Notes under the pieces: model-generated | What the model was told of the DNA's origin: nothing | Databases searched by the model: none | The model's input: the letters and a program-made list of their open reading frames with translations, nothing else | Part shown: positions 33,954 to 44,407 of the stretch, in pieces | How positions within the stretch are numbered: the stretch's first letter is position 1 | Layout: each line of letters opens with the position of its first letter | Translations under genes and position numbers: made by a program | Assembly (NCBI GenBank): GCA_012295275.1 | Contig: CM022669.1 | Location: forward strand, 8,050,989-8,114,988 | Length of the DNA: 64,000 nucleotides | Reading direction: 5' to 3' | Source: Chrysomallon squamiferum | Taxonomy: Eukaryota > Mollusca > Gastropoda > Neomphalida > Peltospiridae

Positions 33954-34316
33954 TTATTTCATGATAGTCTCAAAAATGCTTGTATAATGCTTGCATAATG
34001 CAAGCTCGTAATCGTAAGGAATTTTGATTTCAGCGTACTGGCACTGTGTAAGTCGGTATATGGAGGAAATAATGTATTTAATTTTATTAAAGTGAATCTC
34101 TGGAATATCAAAATATTGGTTTAAATACATTGTCTGTGCTTCAGTTTTTACGTTGCATTTGTGACTGATAGTCAATCCCTGCTTATAAAACGCTAGGACA
34201 AAAACATATTGGTCTCTTGCAATTTCATGAACGCGGCCATTTTGTGTCAGTGCAGTTGCAAGAATGACGTCATCGTGTGTTGTGTTTTGTACATACATTT
34301 CTACTATATTTGTTTT
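33954..34316 (-). CDS. Hypothetical small ORF or terminal exon
   Basis: I do not recognise this protein. On the minus strand an ATG at 34298 (G at -3) opens a 114-residue frame ending in TAA at 33954. The composition is balanced, unlike the repeat-driven ORFs around it (it begins MYVQNTTHDDVILATAL and includes IARDQYVFVLAFYKQG). The frame stays open upstream to an acceptor-like TTATTTTTCAG ending at 34317, so it may be the last exon of a spliced gene. A minus-strand AATAAA (33928-33933) lies about 21 nt beyond the stop. No transmembrane segment or known motif is evident. Upstream exons would overlap the GPCR gene on the other strand. It could also be a chance ORF. Confidence 0.35.
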   Translation of the reverse strand, partial: KTNIVEMYVQNTTHDDVILATALTQNGRVHEIARDQYVFVLAFYKQGLTISHKCNVKTEAQTMYLNQYFDIPEIHFNKIKYIISSIYRLTQCQYAEIKIPYDYELALCKHYTSIFETIMK

Positions 34317-34560
34317 CTGAAAAATAATAAATTATGACTTAAATGTTGATATTTAAGATGATGAAAGATATCTGCACGAGCCTCAGAAATAAAACATCCT
34401 TTATTTGTGTATTCCCTCATAATATTATCAAATAAATAAAATAGTGATATCTCTGAAATTGTGAGAGATTAACCATACACACACAGAGAAAATATTAAGA
34501 TGGAAGTGCTGACACTATAATTATTTAAGTTATTGTCTCCTTGTTCCACAGGTACACTTT

Positions 34561-34604
34561 ATATGTATGTATGTATGTATGTATGTATTTTTTTTTTTTT
34601 TTTC
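34561..34604. repeat. (ATGT)n plus poly-T tract
   Basis: ATGT tetranucleotides run into an 18-base T run, 114 bp before the GPCR start codon. A poly-T/TTCCAG sequence follows and could serve as a splice acceptor for a 5' UTR exon. Confidence 0.85.
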
Positions 34605-34717
34605 CAGATTAATCACACAAATGTTTCATTCACTTTGATACAAATCAAGCTGGCAGAGATGACTTGTTACTCTAGTAAAGGTGATGTTTGACAAGACGGC
34701 GATCTTAACAAGATATT

Positions 34718-36590
34718 ATGTCCCACACGGAACGCCTTGTCGAAGGGATTATTCTGATCATTTTGTCCTGTGTTTCCATCTTTGGGCATCTTTTATTATG
34801 GATAGTTATTTTACGAAAATGTGGTTTAAGAGAATCGGCATATTATGTCATACTCATTCTGTCGAGCGCTGACTTGATCCTTTCCGTGCTGTGTATGCCC
34901 GTTACTGCTTACAACATCTTCGCAGGCGACTGGATGTTATCCACGACTGTGTGCTCAGTTATTGGATTTATCACCATGGTTACTTTCGTAGCTAAAGTTA
35001 TGTCTCTTGGTATTATCTGTATTGAGTGTTATGTAAAACTTTGTAAGATATTTATTTACCCGAAGATATACAAACCGCGAAACATTCTTCTTATGAGTTT
35101 TGGTAAGTTTATTCAACAGGGGGAATTAAAAGAACAGTATAATTATACAACTTTTCTTCTTTTATTTCTATATATCTTCTTTTTTTTTTCTTCTTTTTTT
35201 TTTTTTATTTCTTTTTTTTATATATATTCTTTTTTTTTTTTTTCTTTTTTTTTTCACTCTTCTTTCTTTCTTTAAAATAGATTTGTTTTAGATGACATAA
35301 ACAACGAATTCATATAAATTAGTATATTATGGTCGTTTTGAGTTAAATGAATCAGTTTGTAATATGAATTATATTAAACTAATATCTCTGGTTCTCTGGT
35401 TTGATTATGTAGGAAGAGAATTAATTTGCAAAGACTGAGTAATCGTACTCCCAATGCACATACAAATTTTGTTTGCCTTAATTCTCTTTACATGTCAAAC
35501 TAGCAAGCAGTTCGTGCAAAATGTCTTGTAATAAAACCCCAACAAATATTCACCGTATGACCAATGAAATTTCAGCTTGCAACAGAAAACTAGACAGTAA
35601 TGAGTGCCTCAGTTATTTGATATTATATGTGGGCATACCGATCATATTTGTAATGTGTAGGCCTATAAGTAGCCTAGAATGATGTTTATATCGACGACGT
35701 ATGTTATATCATATTATTAACAAGAAAGCAAAAGCAAAAGTTTGTGTCTGCGTGGGCTTCAACCACCGGTGTGTCTGCGTGTGTGTGTGTGCGTGCGTGT
35801 GTGTGTGTGTGTTTACTGTCATACTTTAGTATTAACAAAATAGCAACAACATAAACAAAATACTTATTTTAATGTATTTCTTTCGTCATTTACAGGAGTG
35901 TGGTCCTATTCGATTATGGTTGCAGTGCCGCCGTTTTTGGGCTGGGGAAAATATACACTGCTTCCTTCACTGTCGCTTTGTTTCCTCGACTGGAAACAGT
36001 CAGCCTCGTACTCACTTTTCGTGTACTTCATCTGTTTTTCTGGTCCGTGCTGTATCATGATATTTTGCTACTATAATATAATAATACTGGTAAGAAGAAG
36101 AGGAATTCAGTTGTTTGCTAGAAGGGAGTTTGATCATTCTCTTCGCAGGCTGAGCTCAGAGTCTGGCAACGAGATGAATAAACAAAGACGTCTTTCCATA
36201 ATATATCCCTGTAGTCATAAAAAAAACAAAGAGCCAGTTGCTAGTGAGGACATGGATTCCTCGTGCGAGCGGTGCCTTGCACGTCGCCAAATGCACAAGA
36301 AACGACAAGAGGACTACAAACTCGCTACATCGATTATGCTCGTTGTCTTAACGTTCATCATGTGTTGGCTGCCTATCGCTATAAATATGTTAATGGTTAT
36401 TTTCTCTGACATTGAATTACCTAGGTTTATGACGATGTTTGCCCTCCTGCTGGGATTTTCTAACAGCACTGTCAATGTGTTCATATATGGTTTCATGAAC
36501 GCACCAGTGAAACATGGATTTATAAGAATTTTAAGACGTATTTTGTTCATGGGTACTCTTCCTGAAAGCGAAGCAAGCAGTTTTTATTGA
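34718..36590 (+). CDS. Atypical rhodopsin-class (class A) GPCR, two exons
   Basis: Exons 34718-35102 and 35896-36590 join in phase 1 to give 359 residues. Seven membrane segments can be placed. Class A marks present are D2.50 (LSSADLIL), Cys before TM3 (TTVCSV) and in ECL2 (SLCFLDW), W4.50, P5.50 and Y5.58 (SGPCCIMIFCYYNI), and CWLP in TM6. The VPPFLGWGKYTL stretch after TM4 recalls opsins and melatonin-type receptors, but the TM7 retinal lysine is absent. Odd positions: N1.50 is His (FGHLLL), DRY is ECY and NPxxY is NVFIY. ICL3 is long and basic/serine-rich, with a cysteine pair (SSCERCLARRQ). Ligand unknown; an orphan lophotrochozoan receptor is the safest call. A (TC)n microsatellite starts about 8 nt after the stop codon. 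Confidence 0.85.
35103..35895 (+). other. GPCR intron with pyrimidine and GT tracts
   Basis: Starts gtaagt and ends TTTACAG. It holds a T/C-rich tract at about 35150-35275 and an interrupted (GT)n at about 35768-35812; nothing else stands out. Confidence 0.8.
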
Positions 36591-36597
36591 AATGATA

Positions 36598-36598
<1 letters not shown>

Positions 36599-36672
<74 letters not shown>

Positions 36673-36700
36673 CATATTTCTCTCTCTGTCTCTCTCTCTG
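36599..36700. repeat. (TC)n microsatellite
   Basis: More than 30 TC dinucleotides with few interruptions, then a short duplicated TCTGACxATATTTC segment. It sits in the presumed 3' UTR of the GPCR. Confidence 0.95.
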
Positions 36701-37028
36701 ACTATATTTCTTCATCTTTATTAAAACTTTCTTTAACTTATGATGATATGCTTGCAGTGGATATCACTATTCATGTAATAACAATATTGTTAAATGTTAT
36801 GATTAAATTTCAACATCTTACAAAACCAAAATTAAGTAAAATGTTTTTTGTTTTTTTTTAAACATAAAATTGTGTGTGTGTGTGTGTGTGTGTGCGTGCG
36901 TGCGTGCATGATACTAATGCTACTACTAATAATAAAAAACTATTCAAATACAGTATCATGATTCAGAGTGTTTAAAATGTATGAAGATGACCCACACAAA
37001 CATGTAATATAATAATTACAATTGTATC

Positions 37029-37262
37029 ATGATCCTGTATACCCTGAAGACGGACAAGTCTTTAACGGTTCGCGATTTTACTGAATCTCCACCGTCTGTT
37101 ACACTAAGTGAAGAAAAGTTAAATCAGAAAACAGTTGCATTAAGTCGATTTTTTTATTTATTTATTTATTTACATGCTCATATTCTGCTGTGTGTGCTAT
37201 CAGTGGAGGAAAGGGAGAAACTGGAAGCTTTCTTTTGTAAAAACTCTAAAAAAGATAAATAA
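37029..37262 (+). CDS. Weak hypothetical ORF
   Basis: A 77-residue frame whose first part (MILYTLKTDKSLTVRDFTES) and last part (VEEREKLEAFFCKNSKKDK) look protein-like but are joined through an in-frame ATTT repeat. AATAAA overlaps the stop (37258-37263). I do not recognise it; it may be a gene remnant or chance. Confidence 0.15.
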   Translation: MILYTLKTDKSLTVRDFTESPPSVTLSEEKLNQKTVALSRFFYLFIYLHAHILLCVLSVEEREKLEAFFCKNSKKDK

Positions 37263-37637
37263 ATATTTACGTTTTTCTGAATTTTTATCGTTTGTATTAG
37301 AGTTAGTTCTTTCTATATAACCCACCTGCACAAAATAAAGAAACAAACAAAGAATGAAACGGATAAAATTAAAATATAGATATTTTTCTTTCTAATTGTC
37401 AAGTTGACACAAACATTTATCTTACTTTCATTTTCTATATTTTTATCTTGTTTCTTCTTATTCTTTTTGTTTCCTTCACATACTTCTTATTATGTCTTAT
37501 ATTGTTATTTATATATGCTTCTTTATTTGTTTTTACTTGATTCCTATTGTTTCTTCTTACTCTTCTGTCTTCTTATTTCTTATTTTCTATCTTCTTTTGT
37601 TGTTTTGTTGGGTGTTTTTTTTCTATATATCCTTTGC

Positions 37638-37638
<1 letters not shown>

Positions 37639-37701
<63 letters not shown>
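37639..37701. repeat. (ATT)n microsatellite
   Basis: About 21 uninterrupted ATT copies. Confidence 0.95.
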
Positions 37702-40056
37702 TTATCTATTCATATTTTTGTTTATTTATTTATTAAGTTTAAAACGGGATATATATATATATATATATAATATTAGAATAAACTATAAGTATGTGTCGAA
37801 AATGATATGTTTTTCACAGTTCCTAATTTTCAAACAGCAGAATTTTCATAACTTAAAGTTAAAAATCTGTATAGTTACAGTTTGTTCAGAGATAAAACTA
37901 TATATATGCATGGATTATTCTCTACATTATCAGCTATTTTAATAAAACAGTTATTTTTAATATACTGATACCTACCTTTCTACTGATAATTTTGTGAATT
38001 AGTATTTCAGTTTATGCTTTTGTTAATAATAGAAATCGCCATGAATCCCGAGTCAAAACTGTCCCACTAATTAATTTTTATTTATTTATTCTTTATTTAT
38101 TTTTTCTTTCTTTCTTTATTTTTTCTTTTACTTACTTATTTATTCTTACGTTTTTCTTCTACAACTGAAATAATTTTGGTAACAAACGAATTGTTGAGAA
38201 ATATTTCGAGTATAGACGATTTTCTCGAACAATTAAGAATGTTACAAATTTTAATTATCATTACATTAGCAAATAAAACTGTATTTTATCATAAACTTCT
38301 ACGAACTGTTTATTGCTGCTGTTGGTGTTATTAAAAAAGAGAGTGAAATCTAATTTTCTCATTTAACTTTTTTATGTAATTCGATTTAAATAATATGAAA
38401 AATTAAAAGTTTGTCATTGTATTCTTTTATTATTATTATTATTATTTATTAATTAATTAATTATTTAATTTATTTATTTAAAAAATAAAATAATTCAAAT
38501 TCACATGAAATATTAAATAACTTATTGAGTTTTAGATATTTTGTTTTCTTCAATGTGTGGTTTTATTGCGACTGGATGCATATGGGTTGGTTATGCAGTA
38601 TATGTGCTTTATCCATAAGTCATATTTATCTATTGTTGTTGTTTTATACAGCAGTTACTGAGTAAGTCCTTTTTGTTTAGTGAGGGTTATTATTAAACAA
38701 ATTTTGGGGGGGTGGGGATTGCTGTAATTTATTTTTTATAAGTCCATATTAAAGTCAGTTTATGCCCTTAAATATTAGACGTTTAATCAAAATGTATCTT
38801 ATACACAGTTAAAATGTACTCATGTAGCATTGTTATTACAGTCGGACAGCATAATGTGGAAATTATGCCGGATAAAAACACCACAATTTGAAGCTTTACG
38901 GTAGGTCTGTGAAAAGAGCGCTCTCATTTAAATATCGATTAAATTGAATTTCTTTAAATTCTTTGAAACCAACATTTTCTCTCTCTTTTTTACTACTGTT
39001 GTGATAGTGTATTTTGTTGGTATACAAAACTTTTAGTAGAATTTAATTATTCTGTCGTTTCCTTTCACTTTTTAAAAGGTATGGAGGTTGTTATTGTTTT
39101 TGGCAATTTAGGGTCATTTGTTTTCTTTCCGGTTATTTGCCAACATTTAAGAAATCATTGTGAATGGGGGAATTTACAAAAGCAGAGAAGCTATGGCTTG
39201 TTATGTTTATATTTTTTTGAACGTAGAATAAGTTATGGTGAATTGAGTTGCATATTGTTTAATTCGTGCAGAAAATCAAGCATGAAAGTCATCATTTTAT
39301 TTTCCTTTTACGAATCAAAGCAATGACAGAAAAAAGTAAACAACTTTGGAAAATCTGTGGAATAATTTCAGTATAAATGGGCAGTCTTTGGTTAGGTAAA
39401 ACGAAAGTAGATTTGAAAAAGCTTTACAAAGCGTTTAAAGCAATTGTGTTAAATGAATTTGATAAAAATTGGATAATTATTTAAATACATAAACTTAATA
39501 AAGATAAATTAATAATCATAAAGTGAATTAACAGCATATTTTATTAATCCTTGAAAAAGAATGAATTAAGAATTTGTTTAAAGAGATTAGTTATCATAAG
39601 ATTACTGTGTATTAGTTTATTCTGATATAGACATCTAATATATGTAATTCAAATGAACCAACAGTTGGTATTTTAATAAAGAACAGCAAATAATAACAAC
39701 ATTTATGTTCAATAAATCATGAATTATTTGTTTGTGTATATAGATATGTACCAGTGTGCCTTTATTTCTATCTGTCTATCTATATATCTATCTATGTATC
39801 AACAGTTTAGTAATGTGTTGTAAAATAAATTACAAATGTTATTTTACTTTCAGTTTTGCTTTCTTAAGATGATTTACATTTGTTTTATTTTAAGTAACAA
39901 CAATATGGTTCAGTTATTATTATTGTTATTATTATGCAGCAGCTACAAGAACAACAGCAGCTACTGCTGTTACTGCTGTTATCAGTTTAGTATTATTTTT
40001 GTTTACACAGAATAAAAACATTTGTTATTTTAAGTTTGTGACAAAGTACAGACAGT

Positions 40057-42549
40057 ATGATCCAGCCTGCGATTGAGAAAACTGAACGTCAGCTGAGGGT
40101 GAAAAGTCGACAGGGAACCCGCATGCGAGTTGTGAGAGAACTGTATCTTCGTGAGGATGTACCGTGCTGCAGTGCACAATGTCGCCGTGGCTGCAAACCT
40201 TACTCAGGTGAAAACAGACGTCACTGAGCATTCATTATAATTTACATTTCATTTTACATTAGTTTATATACCAAAACATGTTTTAAAAAAAAAAAATAGC
40301 AATGATAGCAGGATACACCTGCCAAATTCCAAATCTGTTTAACTTTGTTTGTAAAATTTTAAACCTGGATCATACCAACTGAATTAATGGGAAAATTGTG
40401 TGTTACAAAAACACACTACAAATATCACTAAGTTTATATTTCATATTATCTTTTTTTTTTTCTTCAGATAAGCTCAGCCAGCTGCCTGGAGACATCGCCT
40501 ACTACGTTGTCCCTGACTGCTATGTTTCCAGAGATTATCTGGAAATATTTGAGTCTCCTGAAATACGTGGAATAATTTTCACCCAGTCAGCTGTTAATTT
40601 TGTAAGTCAGCCATCTTATTTACCTTTGTTTCATACATTTCTTTTCTTTCTCTCTCTTTCATTTCCTGTTGAGCCTTCAAATTAATTCTTCATTATAATA
40701 TATCTTACTCTGATGCCAGATAGACAGTTCTTGTTTTTATGTCTGTGTATTAAAAGATGAGACGAGATAACCCACAGGATCAAGTCTCAGTTGTGTTATT
40801 TGTTTTGCATCTTATATTTTTCTGGCAATGATACACATACCAAAAAAACCTTTGCACCCAGACAATAAACAATTTCTTACACTTTAATATCATTGATAAT
40901 CATTAATATTAAAATATGGTTATAGTATCATAACCAGCCATCAAAACCCTGACATTTTTTTAGTTCAGTGTAGCTGCCAGAAAGTAAATATTTGTAGCAT
41001 TTTGCATCAGTGCCTACAGAAAGAATTAAGCAGTCTTATTAATTAGAATATTGAAAATTTAATGACACTGTTCTTACAGATACAGTCTGAAGAAAGAAAT
41101 AGTTTTCTTTAGTTGAATTATGGGTAATTGTTGGTAATATTTATTCAGGTCCAGTTTGAAGGAAGCAAGCGTCTGTCTCTGCGACTGAAAGAACTTGTGA
41201 GTGATCACAGGAAGGGATCTGTTGTTTTTAACAATGAATTTCAGAAATACGCATACTGTGAACGAAAACCTGGTGAAGATTTTCAACAGTGGCAGTGTAG
41301 GTGAGACTCAAATGTTTTATTTTGTTTAAAAAGAGTTTATTGTCAGACTTACAATTCAAAAGTAATTACCATTACCTTTATGAAAGTACTTTATCTGAAA
41401 ACTATCACATCATGAACATTAGTGTATGCTGTTGTAGTTGTGAAGTGTATTTGTTTAGTTGTTGTGTTCGAAAATTTCAAATTAATAACCCAATATTATA
41501 CCAAATCTGAAAAATAATGAAGTCGGAATAACAATAAGATTTTTTGTTTTTGTAACAGTCCTTAAATATCTCTGTTTGTTACGCGTAAACAGTAAATGTG
41601 TTTATCTGTTTTTATTATTATTGTGGTAGATCAATTAATACTGTTTCTTTAGTATTATTTGTAGTATTAGTAATTGTTATTATTATTATTATTATTATAT
41701 TTTATATTATTGTAATATGTATTATTTATTTTTGTTTCGTCTGCTAGAAGCACATATCAGACATGTTTATGGTACAATGAACATTTTGGTGGTCAGATTC
41801 CTATTGTCATGGTTACACAGAATGAAGAGGTACACAAATCTTTATCTTTCTCATTTATCTGAAACAAAAACAAATCTAAGAAAAATCTATTTATTAATCA
41901 GAAAGAAGAAACATTTAGATGTTATTAACTTAGGTGGGTTGTTCTTAAAAAATATATATATATTTTTTCCTAATTTCAATGTTTAAAAATTATAGAACTT
42001 ATTATATATTAGTATATCAATAAATTTACATCTCACCTCATTTCTTTATTTTATTTAAGAAATACAACAAGAGTAGTTAAATATTAACTGAATTTAATTT
42101 ATTTCAAGAAAAGAAAAACACATTAAAAAATAGAAGAGTGTGCAATGGTGATAGCTTGAATTATTCAAGATGCAACATCAAATGTGCTCATCAGTGAATA
42201 ACCAGAATTTTGTTTATTATGTGACCTTCTCACAAACAGCAAAAAATATCACATTTTTTTTGGATAAACTGAAACGGATCAGTGGACTGAGTGTGTAAGA
42301 CTGACCAATCATGCTACATCAACATAAAATTTTATTTTATTTTTCAGGCCATTAGTGAATACACTAACAGGACACTGAATGTTTTTATTTTGACAATGAA
42401 GCAGTATCTTGATAATTTCTGGTCAACAGTTGCTGGGATTTCAGATTTGTATGACTCTTTAACTGCAGCAATCAAAACAAAAAATAGAGGTGATGTTAAA
42501 ATTTTGAACATTATTGTTATTGTTATTGTTGTTATTATTATTGTTGTTA

Positions 42550-42584
<35 letters not shown>

Positions 42585-44407
42585 ATTATTATCATTGTTT
42601 CTATTGTTATTGTTATTGTTGTTATTATTGTTATTATTATTATTATAAGATGATTATAATTATCACCTTTTTTTATTAAATAAATTTGAAAATTGCATAA
42701 TCTTCTACATCTTGTTTTTCTTCTTATTATTATTTTCATTATTGTTACTGTTATTATTATCATCATCATTATTATTATTACAATTATTATTCTTATTATT
42801 ATTATTATGATGATGATGATGATGATTATAATTATTGTTGTTGTTGTTGTTATTTTATTATTATTATTATTATTATTAATTTTCAGAGAGAGACTATGCA
42901 GGATATTTACCTGTGGATGTTTTGGAAGCTGGTGTGAAATCTGGCCGATTTATTCGTGGAACTCTGAATGTAAACAAACATAATTCAATGATAGAAGCTT
43001 TCGTGAAGAGAACAGAGTAGGTATATCATTATCTCAGGGGGTGGGGAAGTAACTTCTTTAGCTACTTTTAGTTAAAATTGTAAGTGTAATGCCTCTATTC
43101 TTTCAAAGATTCTGAAGGTGTAATTACATTTGTTTTATAAGAATAATACATACATTCATATATATATATGTGTGTGTGTGTGTGTGTCTGTGTGTCTCTT
43201 TTTTGAAAGATAGATTCAGCCAGACAGATAAATTGTAATAAACCTTCTCTGAGGTGTTGTCTTTTTGTTTTGTTGTTTTGTAGAAGTGATCTGAAAGAAG
43301 AAACAGATTCAGACATTTTGATTTATGGTCAGTCATCACGCAATCGTGCGGTTCACGGCGATGTTGTGGTAGTTGAAGTTCTCCCACGCAGTCAGTGGAA
43401 AGGTCGATCTACTGATATCAAAGAAGAGGAAGATATTGCAGGTTATGTATTTTTACTATAGACATGGAGTAGTAGTTGGAACTAGAAATTAGCCATCAAG
43501 TTCATCACTTAGGATGGATCCCATTATCAGTTGCTCCTCTGAAGTTAACATCTCATTCATCTTTAAATAGTTAACAGTCAGCCATTTTGTCAAATCAGAT
43601 TAAAATGTTGAGACATCCTGTTGCAGATAATTGTTATATTCATTATTAAAATGAAATTTTTTCAGGATTAAAAGATGACGATGTTGATACCTGTGAGGCT
43701 GAGGAAACCACGAAGGTGATGCCAACAGGTGTAGTGGTAGGAATTCTTCAGAGAAACTGGAGAGATTACGTAGTATCCTTCTCAGCTGATCAGGTATTTG
43801 AAATAGACATTTCATTAAAATACTTAATTATAATTTGTATGTGATAATTATTTTATATGTGTATATAAATTATGTATAATCTGTATATCAGATTAGGCTG
43901 ATCAGGTATTTGAAATAAACATTTCATTAATGTATATTCAGAATAATTAATGTATACTTTGTATGTTCATAATCATTTTATTTGTGTATGTAAATTGTGT
44001 TTATCATATATGTACTTAAAAATCAACATTTTATTAATATGTACAGTGTATATTTCCTATATATTTAATATTTTTAAATATTTTTATTTATTTATTTATT
44101 TGTTTCTATCTTTGTTTGCTTATTTATTTTATTTATTTATTTATTTATTTATTTTATTTATTTATTTAGATTATTCCAATATATATCTACTAATTAAATA
44201 TTATTTTACTGACTGTTTTCCAAGGTATTACAGATAAGCCTATCAATGTATCAGTGAATAGTGTAATTTAATTTTAATTTTATTTTAAATCTAGGGAAGT
44301 CAGACGAACACAAACCTTGCTGGTAAAGTTCTGGTGATTCCCTGGGATTATCGCACTCCTAAAATTCGCATCAGCACTCGACAGATTGAAAGTCTCCGAG
44401 ACGACAG
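40057..44407 (+). CDS. DIS3L: DIS3L exons 1-9: PIN-like region and first cold-shock domain
   Basis: Exons: 40057-40207, 40468-40601, 41149-41300, 41748-41829, 42348-42489, 42887-43016, 43284-43441, 43666-43793, 44295-44407; phases agree at every join. Conserved blocks are [101 protein letters not shown] and [14 protein letters not shown]. As in human DIS3L, whose PIN domain is not an active nuclease, the N-terminal region is diverged. The exon 6 donor must be the GTAGGT at 43017, not the overlapping GTATAT, because the latter would leave an in-frame TAG. Confidence 0.94.

Larger units (their letters stand above)
36701..40056. other. GPCR-DIS3L spacer
   Basis: About 3.3 kb of AT-rich sequence. 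It contains (GT)n(GTGC)n at about 36872-36908, a weak ORF at 37029-37262, (ATT)n at 37639-37701, a short (AT)n near 37750-37770 and the presumed DIS3L promoter toward 40000. No conserved exon was recognised. Confidence 0.6.

Noticed and set aside
34718-36590. GPCR as an opsin
   Set aside because: Despite the opsin-like PPFLGWGKY loop, the TM7 retinal-binding lysine is absent, so a visual or retinal-binding role is unsupported.
39081-39326. 81-residue plus-strand ORF (MEVVIVFGNLGSFVFF...)
   Set aside because: No splice context, no recognised motif and no supporting signal; consistent with a chance ORF in T-rich sequence.
43017-43020. In-frame TAG at the end of DIS3L exon 6 as a premature stop
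   Set aside because: Using the overlapping GTAGGT donor removes the TAG and gives agreeing phases (KRT E SDLKEE).
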